From contig NZ_JAKNQL010000035.1 in assembly GCF_022662375.1 (NCBI RefSeq), forward strand, positions 1-42,889: 42,889 nt of DNA, given 5' to 3'. The number at the start of each line of letters is the position of its first letter. Position 1 is the first letter of the stretch. The DNA is from Pseudomonas sp. CROZ-RG-20F-R04-15 (GTDB lineage: Bacteria > Pseudomonadota > Gammaproteobacteria > Pseudomonadales > Pseudomonadaceae). This document shows, one piece after another, positions 37,301 through 42,889 of the stretch. The notes beneath the pieces are model-generated. The model ran no database searches and was not told the origin of the DNA. It saw nothing but the letters and a program-made list of their open reading frames with translations. Both the position numbers and the translations under genes were made by a program.

Positions 37301-38993
37301 AATCATCAGTTGCTGGCGCCGAGAGGGGCCGCAAGCTCACGCCCATGACGGTACTCCCATCGGCCTGGAGCTCGATCTCAGCAATCTGCGGCTGCCAAGC
37401 CTGCCGGACATAGACGCTGACTTCACTCACGTCGGCTCACTCAAACTCGTCAATATGCACCTGAGCACGTCTCCGGAAGGTTTTTTGACGCGTTTCCGCC
37501 ATATACGCTGGTTGCAACTGTCGCGCAATCAACTGCGCGAACTGCCACCGGCCATTGGCGAAATGAATGGGCTGACGTTGTTGTCCCTGGATAGCAATAA
37601 CATCACCCTGACCACCGACACTGCCCGCGTTCTCGCGAGCCGCACTACCTTGCGTGGACTGGAGCTGCAGGGAAACCGGCAACTGGGCATCGCCCCGGAC
37701 ATGAGCCAGATCGTCGACATGCGGACTGTCAGTCTGGCCCACACAGGGATCGACACCTTTCCCACTGGCCTCATCCATCAGCCGCTGCTGGATACCATCG
37801 CGCTGAACGGCAACCGCATCACGGAAATTCCCGACGCCATCATCGCGCCGCCGAATGATCAATTGGCGAACACCGTGCGCATCAACAACATCACCGATAT
37901 TTCGAACAATCCACTGTCGGACGCGACATACACCCGCCTGTTCCAGTACAACAATCGCCTGACAGCCGCCGGAACACCGCTGACAGGCGCAAGAAACATC
38001 ATCAGTACGGCCATCGTACGTCCTACGCCCTTGCGCTGGATCAGGAATGATCCGATGAAGCGCTGGACAGCAGGACTCTCCGACAATCAAGTGGCTAACC
38101 GCAGGCGTCAATGGCAAACCTTGCGCGACCAGCCGCGTTCCGGCGGTTTGTTCGACACGCTTGAACTCCTGCTGGACAGTGCCACCGGTCACCACGAACT
38201 GCAGGGACGAGTCTGGAGGCTGATCGACAGCATCACCGAAAACACGCCGCAGTCCGAACGCCTGCGCAACGAAGTGTTCGATCGCGCGGGCGAAGCGACC
38301 TGCTGTGATCGGGCGGCGTTTACCTTTACCAACCTCGAAGTCATATCAATGACGCACAACGCTGTGGCCCGAGCCAGCGACAAGACTCAGGGGCCAGAAC
38401 TGTTCAAGCTGTCCAGGGCGTTGTTCCGCTTGCACGAAGTCGACAAAGTCGCCTCGGCAGACATCGCGCAACGCGAAGCCGCAATTGTCGCTGCCAGAAC
38501 GCCCGATGAGGCCGCGATCCTGCCACCACCTCATGTAGGAGAAGAAGTCGAAATCAGGCTGTACTATCGCCACGGCCTGAAAGACCGTCTGCAGCTGCCT
38601 GGGCAACCGGAAAAAATGGGCTTCTCACGCCTGGTCAAAGTCTCCGACACGCAGCTGGAAAACGCTTACCAGACGGTCATTGCGCGGGATAACTCGGCTG
38701 AGGAGTTTCAGGCATTGGTGTCGAGGGAGTTCTGGCAAAAATACCTGACCAATAAATATCAGGAAACCTTCGAAACCCAGCGTCAGCCGTTTCAGGACCG
38801 GCAAGCAGCCTTGGGTGAGTCATTCGAGGCAAACGAAATGTCGTTCGCCGATTACGACGCGCAATCGAAAACGATGCAGGCCGAGTGGATCATCGAGGAA
38901 GCGGCCTTGATCGAAAAACTGAGCCGCGAGGAACTGGCGCAATACAAGGCCAGCGGCACTGATGAGGAAGCCGCCGGCACAAGTGCCAGCTGA
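34353..38993 (+). CDS. leucine-rich-repeat protein with NEL-type E3 ubiquitin ligase domain
   Basis: A 1546-residue candidate effector. Residues 1-85 are Pro/Ser/Thr-rich, and about 85-285 is the module shared with genes 1 and 2. Three tandem modules of about 300 residues follow, from about 307, 609 and 908. Each starts LFPxxx/VYPNKN, has a helical part ending in a CWR- or CWL-like motif, then leucine-rich repeats (LDLSGNPL, LDLSHNRL, LQLSRNQL). From about 1225 the C-terminus resembles the NEL domain of IpaH and SspH: CCDRAAFTF with Cys1317 in C-x-D, then LSRALFRLHEVDKVA, EVEIRLYYRHGLKDRLQLP and a Glu-rich helical end. Such ligases ubiquitinate host proteins. No secretion system is nearby. 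A hairpin terminator follows. Confidence 0.85.
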   Translation: MPIKSPPKSTTSGNTSIRPAPDVTTPRADPTPRPGFDSFSTIGLPARPHGPTGDADLNAISPAPTVTVHPSPPSAETARPVDLPLEQYRVMAPVGLPAANAEGFRIYRGRPYVDVVDVGIVQVAKDGDSGLFRARLSSESKPSGPALLRDPDSGRWHRLEDFEPITFALSDTRLAPFRTPLAFNHIDPDSDGLHRFDGKLYASIDNHAYQVLHDPDASTPLATVMRIVRGDDPVASDSANVYVATRPGRSEPIVLDAIQGWVGTTVAGAGGMKRSDSTDASAGPGIRDRLSMAFNRLRSPQSRAKKLFPDHTDEELGRFIESLGNDVTGGLTRRENAYKSLKIELDAWLRQSVSASPPGVSPTHAQQIAQSLKRCWRHQSGDILWLEAGNGPLPALKADFSHVRHLTLQSVAWSDSASTLLGNFSGLEGLHISGSTLSTVPTAIAQMPSLHRLDLSTNRIALDERAAADLSSLDNLKHLDLSGNPLGKTPDFSGIPNLKTLNLSNAQLDQWPAGLHSQSRLTHLDLRNNLLTAVPEANLNPPAEQFEALARINSVTLLEGNPFPPGYWTKLEDFWQRVTTEQPELGNNAPADAFRLPSDMPETASVQRVYPNKNPQQLRAFLLALNDDGKAQLARRVAALDSLESQLDTYVNRSQTDSFGADTPAKIQARRIADIIKACWLDSTHTLRLPEIKAPLPPLSADFSHVKSLLINAATWSGDADTFLSGFPNLERLVINHCRLESLPGPIVAMHDLVNLDLSGNRLQMTEDRAAILSAMNQLEAINLGDNPALGSMPDFSGMSRLRQVQLNNTGIDQWPSGLQDKPDLIILDLSHNRLKEVPPTFLDPPAEQLLAIARINAVTQLDGNRFAAGYGKKFDDFWRRVSAVAPELLTHTNFDSDNSVARRYQRLFPGKNMKQCREYLWSLDADTVVIKVRSLEREFKVLKRQLDDWVFSGGGNRGGYIRADQLALNAQIRADRVTASNRIISCWRREGPQAHAHDGTPIGLELDLSNLRLPSLPDIDADFTHVGSLKLVNMHLSTSPEGFLTRFRHIRWLQLSRNQLRELPPAIGEMNGLTLLSLDSNNITLTTDTARVLASRTTLRGLELQGNRQLGIAPDMSQIVDMRTVSLAHTGIDTFPTGLIHQPLLDTIALNGNRITEIPDAIIAPPNDQLANTVRINNITDISNNPLSDATYTRLFQYNNRLTAAGTPLTGARNIISTAIVRPTPLRWIRNDPMKRWTAGLSDNQVANRRRQWQTLRDQPRSGGLFDTLELLLDSATGHHELQGRVWRLIDSITENTPQSERLRNEVFDRAGEATCCDRAAFTFTNLEVISMTHNAVARASDKTQGPELFKLSRALFRLHEVDKVASADIAQREAAIVAARTPDEAAILPPPHVGEEVEIRLYYRHGLKDRLQLPGQPEKMGFSRLVKVSDTQLENAYQTVIARDNSAEEFQALVSREFWQKYLTNKYQETFETQRQPFQDRQAALGESFEANEMSFADYDAQSKTMQAEWIIEEAALIEKLSREELAQYKASGTDEEAAGTSAS

Positions 38994-39004
38994 ATGAGGC
39001 GAGT

Positions 39005-39033
39005 GCTGGCCGAGGATTTTCGGCCAGCCTTTA
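39005..39033 (+). terminator. terminator of the effector cluster
   Basis: A perfect 9-bp stem GCTGGCCGA/TCGGCCAGC with a six-base loop is followed by CTTTATT. It lies 12 bases after the stop of the LRR-NEL gene and overlaps the dnaB stop codon on the other strand. Confidence 0.75.
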
Positions 39034-40428
39034 TTCGTCGTCGTCGAAGTTGTAGCTGCCCGGCGCGAGGTTTTCGAAGCGGGTGTACTTGCCGATGAAC
39101 GCCAGACGGATAAAACCGATCGGGCCGTTACGCTGCTTGCCGATGATGATTTCGGCGATGCCCTTGTGCTCGGTTTCCGGGTGATACACCTCGTCGCGGT
39201 AGACGAACATGATCACGTCGGCATCCTGCTCGATCGCTCCGGATTCCCGGAGGTCGGAGTTGATTGGACGTTTGTTCGGCCGTTGCTCGAGGGAACGGTT
39301 AAGCTGGGACAGCGCCACCACCGGGCAGTTGAATTCCTTGGCCAGCGCTTTCAGGGAACGCGAGATTTCAGAAATCTCGTTGGTTCGGTTGTCGCCGCCG
39401 GAACCTGGAATCTGCATCAGTTGCAGGTAGTCGATCATGATCAGACCGATCTCACCGTGTTCCCGCGCCAGACGCCGGGTACGCGCACGCATCTCCGAAG
39501 GGCTGATACCGGCGGTGTCGTCGATGAACAGCTTGCGGTCATTGAGCAGGTTGACCGCCGAGGTCAGGCGCGGCCAGTCGTCATCCTCCAACTGACCGGA
39601 ACGCACCTTGGTCTGGTCGATCCGGCCGAGCGAGGAGAGCATACGCATGACCAGCGATTCGCCTGGCATCTCGAGGGAATACACCAGCACCGCCTTGTCG
39701 CTGCGCAGTACGGCGTTTTCCACCAGGTTCATCGCGAAGGTGGTTTTACCCATCGACGGACGACCGGCAACGATTATCAGGTCGGCCGGTTGCAGGCCGC
39801 TGGTTTTCTCGTCGAGGTCGGTGTAACCGGTAGACAGGCCGGTGATGGCGTTGTCGGTGTTGAACAAGGTGTCGATGCGGTCGATGGCCTTGGTCAGCAA
39901 GTCATTCACACCGACAGGGCCACCGGTTTTCGGACGGGCCTCGGCAATCGCGAAGATCTGCCGCTCGGCTTCGTCGAGAATTTCCTCGGCGGTGCGGCCT
40001 TCCGGGTTGAAAGCGCTGTCGGCGATCTCGGTGCTGATGCCGATCAGTTGGCGTAACGTCGCACGCTGGCGGACGATCTGCGCATAGGCCTTGATGTTGG
40101 CGACGGACGGCGTGTTTTTTGCCAGTTCGCCAAGATAACCGAGGCCACCGACCTGCGAGGTCTGACCTTCCTTGTCCAATTGCTCGGCAAGGGTCACGAC
40201 ATCGATAGGGGAGTTCTGATCGGCCAGTTTGGCGATCGCACGGAAGATCAGACGGTGGTCATGTCGATAGAAATCGCCGTCGGAGACTTGATCGAGCACG
40301 CGTTCCCAGGCGTTGTTGTCCAGCATCAGACCACCGAGTACAGCCTGTTCGGCCTCGATGGAATGCGGCGGCACCTTCAGGGCAGCGGTTTGCAGATCGT
40401 ATTGCTCGGGAGCGGAGATATCGTTCAT
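39031..40428 (-). CDS. dnaB: replicative DNA helicase DnaB
   Basis: A 465-residue hexameric helicase that unwinds DNA at the replication fork. The N-terminal DnaB domain (residues about 17-125, PPHSIEAEQAVLGGLMLD) is followed by the RecA-like core. Walker A is AGRPSMGKTT (221-230) and Walker B LIMIDYLQLM, with the arginine-finger region QRPNKRPINSDLRESGAIEQ. No intein or insertion is present. The ATG at 40428 opens MNDISAPEQYD. It lies downstream of rplI on the same strand, separated by two hairpins, and ends tail to tail with the effector cluster. Confidence 0.96.
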   Translation of the reverse strand: MNDISAPEQYDLQTAALKVPPHSIEAEQAVLGGLMLDNNAWERVLDQVSDGDFYRHDHRLIFRAIAKLADQNSPIDVVTLAEQLDKEGQTSQVGGLGYLGELAKNTPSVANIKAYAQIVRQRATLRQLIGISTEIADSAFNPEGRTAEEILDEAERQIFAIAEARPKTGGPVGVNDLLTKAIDRIDTLFNTDNAITGLSTGYTDLDEKTSGLQPADLIIVAGRPSMGKTTFAMNLVENAVLRSDKAVLVYSLEMPGESLVMRMLSSLGRIDQTKVRSGQLEDDDWPRLTSAVNLLNDRKLFIDDTAGISPSEMRARTRRLAREHGEIGLIMIDYLQLMQIPGSGGDNRTNEISEISRSLKALAKEFNCPVVALSQLNRSLEQRPNKRPINSDLRESGAIEQDADVIMFVYRDEVYHPETEHKGIAEIIIGKQRNGPIGFIRLAFIGKYTRFENLAPGSYNFDDDE

Positions 40429-40473
40429 GGCCACTTGTGTTGTTTGGAAAAACGAGGAGTTCAGAAAGACAAA

Positions 40474-40502
40474 GGGCACGACCTGTAAACAGGATCGTGC
40501 CC
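40474..40502 (-). terminator. terminator after rplI
   Basis: A 13-bp stem with one bulge (GGGCACGA.CCTGT paired with ACAGG.TCGTGCCC) is followed on the minus strand by TTTGTCTTTCT. A second perfect hairpin, CTGGCGG/CCGCCAG (40515-40533), lies between it and the rplI stop. They separate the ribosomal operon from dnaB. Confidence 0.75.
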
Positions 40503-40547
40503 GATGTTAACCGTCTGGCGGACAAGCCGCCAGCCGATCAGTGTTGC

Positions 40548-40994
40548 TTAAGCTGCTACCACGACAACACGTACGGTGGCTTCAACTTCGGCGTGCAGGT
40601 GCACAGCCACGTCGAATTCACCCACGTTGCGGATGGTGCCGTTCGGCAGACGAACTTCGCTTTTCGCAACTTCAACGCCGGAGGCGGTCAGTGCGTCAGC
40701 GATGTCGTGAGTACCGATCGAACCGAACAGCTTGCCTTCGTCGCCAGCGGTGGCAGTGATGGTCACTTCCAGCTCGGCCAGTTGGGCAGCACGGCTTTCA
40801 GCCGATGCTTTACGGTCTGCGGCAGCTTTTTCCAGCTCGGCACGACGCTCTTCGAACGCAGCGATGTTCGCTGGGGTCGCGGCGGTAGCTTTGCCATAAG
40901 GCAGCAGGTAGTTACGACCGTAACCGGCCTTAACGTTTACTTTGTCACCCAGGTTGCCCAGGTTGGTGACTTTTTCCAGAAGGATCAGTTGCAT
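40548..40994 (-). CDS. rplI: 50S ribosomal protein L9
   Basis: A 148-residue L9. It starts MQLILLEKVTNLGNLGDKVN and continues VKAGYGRNYLLPYGKA, the rRNA-binding N-terminal domain. A long connecting helix (about 42-75) and the C-terminal domain follow. AGAGGA precedes the ATG. It is the last gene of the rpsF-rpsR-DUF2232-rplI group, upstream of dnaB. Confidence 0.97.
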   Translation of the reverse strand: MQLILLEKVTNLGNLGDKVNVKAGYGRNYLLPYGKATAATPANIAAFEERRAELEKAAADRKASAESRAAQLAELEVTITATAGDEGKLFGSIGTHDIADALTASGVEVAKSEVRLPNGTIRNVGEFDVAVHLHAEVEATVRVVVVAA

Positions 40995-41012
40995 GTGAAA
41001 ATCCTCTAACTT

Positions 41013-41906
41013 TTAACCTTCACCGTTCGCGTTATCGGTGTCTTTCGACACGTGACGACCGCGAAAATCAATCAGGCTGTCGACAATGGCCAAAACCACG
41101 AGCAACGGATAGATCAGCTGCATGAACAACAGCAGCGTGACGTACAACCCCACCAGCCAGAAACCGGCCAGTCGCTTCTGCCCGACCAGCCCGTGAATCA
41201 GGGCAAGTCCGGCGAACACCAGCGGTACACTGCACAACGGCGTCAACATGGCCATCTGTGCACCGAGATTCGGGCCCAGAAGCATCAACGCCAGCAGCAA
41301 CATCGCTGGTCCCAGCGGGATCCGGATGACGCGAAACTCGCGACCAAAACCACCCGGGTTGTACAACAACGCCTGCCAATGCCGCCCGACAATCAGGCTC
41401 AGCACGCTGACGATCTGCAACAACGCCGCAATCAGTCCGGTCAGGACTGGTGCAATCAGGGACGCGAAACGCGCTTGCTCATCGACCGACAATTGCTTGT
41501 AGGTCTCACCAAGAAGCGCCGGCATGACCTTTATCAAGGCCTGCACGAGCATCTCGATCTGGGCCGCAAACGCAGCCCCGAGCACCACTGAAAACACCAC
41601 TCCAATCACTACGCTGACCAGCAGCGTGCGAACCCAGGACTCACTTGCGCGCAAAACCAGCGCAAGTCCCGAAGACCCCAGCAGCACCAGAAGTGCCCGT
41701 GGGTCATCGGCATACAGCCACCAGATCAAAGCCGGCAGCAGCCCCAGAGACAGAACACCCAGGGCGTCCGTCAGTCCGCGCCGCAGCAGCACAAGGCTCC
41801 CCGCGGCAGCACCCAACCAATACAACAACGGCAATGTTGCACATCCGGCCACCACGAGAGTGGCCTGCATACGGCCTCGCATGATGAACTCAGCTAAGGC
41901 ACGCAT
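41013..41906 (-). CDS. DUF2232 family membrane protein
   Basis: A 297-residue integral membrane protein with about eight hydrophobic helices (ATLVVAGCATLPLLYWLGAA, AMLLLALMLLGPNLGAQMAM and others). DUF2232 (YybS-like) proteins commonly sit between rpsR and rplI in Pseudomonas, as here. The biochemical role is unknown. It starts at 41906 with AAGGA nine bases upstream and is followed by rplI after 18 bases. The C-terminal 20 residues are hydrophilic. Confidence 0.85.
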   Translation of the reverse strand: MRALAEFIMRGRMQATLVVAGCATLPLLYWLGAAAGSLVLLRRGLTDALGVLSLGLLPALIWWLYADDPRALLVLLGSSGLALVLRASESWVRTLLVSVVIGVVFSVVLGAAFAAQIEMLVQALIKVMPALLGETYKQLSVDEQARFASLIAPVLTGLIAALLQIVSVLSLIVGRHWQALLYNPGGFGREFRVIRIPLGPAMLLLALMLLGPNLGAQMAMLTPLCSVPLVFAGLALIHGLVGQKRLAGFWLVGLYVTLLLFMQLIYPLLVVLAIVDSLIDFRGRHVSKDTDNANGEG

Positions 41907-41942
41907 GCATTCAATCCTTTGCTACTTGTCGACTGCCCGGTC

Positions 41943-42173
41943 TCAGCGGCCGTGGCTGTCGGTGTAGGCCAGCAGGGCCAGGAAGCGGGCGCGCTTGATA
42001 GCGGTGGCCAGCTGACGCTGATAACGAGCTTTGGTACCGGTGATGCGGCTTGGAACGATTTTGCCGGTCTCGGATACGTAGGCTTTCAGAGTGTTGAGAT
42101 CTTTGTAATCGATCTCTTTCACGTCTTCAGCGGTGAAGCGGCAGAATTTACGACGACGGAAGAAACGTGCCAT
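41943..42173 (-). CDS. rpsR: 30S ribosomal protein S18
   Basis: A 76-residue S18. It has the basic [20 protein letters not shown] start and the signature [17 protein letters not shown], followed by [19 protein letters not shown]. It binds S6 in the platform of the 30S subunit. AAGGAG precedes the ATG. It lies 29 bases after rpsF. Confidence 0.97.
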
Positions 42174-42202
42174 TTGATAGGCTCCTTAATAAGGTCCGTG
42201 GA

Positions 42203-42625
42203 TTACTCGTCAGCGTTATCGCTGTTGTCGCTGTCATCACTATCAGCGCTATCAGCGCCTTCGTGCTCAGGACGGTCGCGACGCTCACGGCGCTCACTGC
42301 GGTTTTCTTCAGCCTTGAGCATCTCGGACTGGCCAGTTACGGCTTCGTCGCGACGGATGACCAGGTTACGGATCACTGCATCGTTGTAGCGGAAGTTGTC
42401 TTCCAGCTCGGCCAGGGCCTTGCCAGTGCACTCAACGTTCAGCATCACGTAGTGAGCCTTGTGAACATTGTTGATTGCGTAGGCCAGTTGACGACGGCCC
42501 CAATCTTCCAGACGGTGGATTTTGCCGCCGTCTTCTTCGATCAGCTTGGTGTAACGCTCAACCATGCCGCCGACTTGCTCGCTCTGATCCGGGTGGACCA
42601 GAAAGATGATTTCGTAATGACGCAT
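42203..42625 (-). CDS. rpsF: 30S ribosomal protein S6
   Basis: A 140-residue S6 (MRHYEIIFLVHPDQSEQVGG). The conserved core is about 100 residues (WGRRQLAYAINNVHKAHYVM). It has a long acidic tail of Asp/Ser/Glu ending DNSDNADE. A tail with Glu/Asp is usual in gamma-proteobacteria, where RimK adds glutamates; the Ser-Asp composition here is a variant. AAGGAG lies before the ATG. First gene of the operon. Confidence 0.96.
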   Translation of the reverse strand: MRHYEIIFLVHPDQSEQVGGMVERYTKLIEEDGGKIHRLEDWGRRQLAYAINNVHKAHYVMLNVECTGKALAELEDNFRYNDAVIRNLVIRRDEAVTGQSEMLKAEENRSERRERRDRPEHEGADSADSDDSDNSDNADE

Positions 42626-42743
42626 GAATGCTCCTTACGGGTTGTAGCCTGCCGCTCAAAAACGGTCAGACAAGGAGTGAATGACACTTATGGACTTGCT
42701 GGCGCGGGGCACATGCGTGCCTGCCGTCACAGCAAGGGGCGCA

Positions 42744-42772
42744 ATTGTAGAGAAGGGATAGAAGAGGTGCAA
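42744..42772 (-). promoter_or_regulatory. sigma-70 promoter for rpsF operon
   Basis: On the minus strand, TTGCAC (-35, 42767-42772) and TACAAT (-10, 42744-42749) are separated by exactly 17 bases. Transcription would start about 110 bases before the rpsF ATG. That leader is long enough for S6/S18-type autoregulation, but I could not identify the motif. Confidence 0.6.
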
Positions 42773-42824
42773 GGCAATTGGTGATTATTTGAACAATCAC
42801 CGATCTTCGACCTGACACAAAACA

Positions 42825-42850
42825 CTGTGGGAGCGAGCCTGCTCGCGAAT
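42825..42850. repeat. REP element at window edge
   Basis: One REP copy (CTGTGGGAGCGAGCCTGCTC). The sequence after it resembles the internal part of the other pairs (ACATCAGGCAAC...GTCTGACACACCC), so the partner copy probably lies just beyond the window. Confidence 0.8.
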
Positions 42851-42889
42851 GCGATACATCAGGCAACATTATTGTCGTCTGACACACCC

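Noticed and set aside
28970..38993. Type III secretion or type VI cluster around the effector genes
   Set aside because: No secretion apparatus, chaperone, VgrG, Hcp or PAAR-like gene is present. The adjacent genes are ygiQ and dnaB.

Overview
The window looks like chromosomal DNA of a Pseudomonas of the fluorescens/putida type. The evidence is the GC-rich codon usage, many copies of the GTGGGAGCGAGCCTGCTCGCGAA palindromic repeat typical of that group, azurin, a bra/liv branched-chain amino acid transporter, and an amaA-amaB lysine/pipecolate pair. No tRNA, rRNA, CRISPR array, transposase or phage gene was seen.

Layout. 1-2 kb: a cation efflux transporter and a YdfG-like short-chain dehydrogenase, both on the minus strand. 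1.9-2.8 kb: a non-coding stretch with a two-copy 104-bp repeat and three DnaA-box-like TTATNCACA sites. 2.8-7.9 kb: a complete minus-strand branched-chain amino acid ABC transporter (braC, braD, braE, braF, braG), with a REP pair separating the binding-protein gene from the rest. 8.3-12.3 kb: amaA and amaB (pipecolate oxidase and aminoadipate-semialdehyde dehydrogenase) with a divergent LysR regulator. 12.3-15.2 kb: a more AT-rich block with an XRE-type regulator, a divergent AGCS amino acid:cation symporter and a small unknown protein. 15.2-17.3 kb: pncB-nadE, an NAD salvage operon. 17.4-19.1 kb: azurin with an ANR-like site upstream, a LOG-family nucleotide hydrolase and two small proteins. 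19.3-26.0 kb: a three-gene operon of transglutaminase-like and circularly permuted ATP-grasp/alpha-E proteins. 26.4-28.8 kb: a YgiQ-type radical SAM protein. 39.0-42.6 kb: the rpsF-rpsR-(DUF2232 membrane protein)-rplI-dnaB block.

The accessory centrepiece is 28.97-38.99 kb, between ygiQ and dnaB. Three large plus-strand genes stand in tandem (857, 869 and 1546 residues). All share a Pro/Ser/Thr-rich, probably disordered N-terminus and a conserved module of about 185 residues. The first two also share a long helical middle and a C-terminal domain with an invariant HFHY motif that I cannot name. The third replaces those with three tandem helical-plus-leucine-rich-repeat modules and a C-terminal domain resembling the NEL (IpaH/SspH-type) E3 ubiquitin ligase domain, including a candidate catalytic Cys-x-Asp. 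This reads as an effector or toxin family made by duplication and domain swapping. No type III secretion, type VI secretion or immunity gene lies in the window, so its delivery route is unknown.
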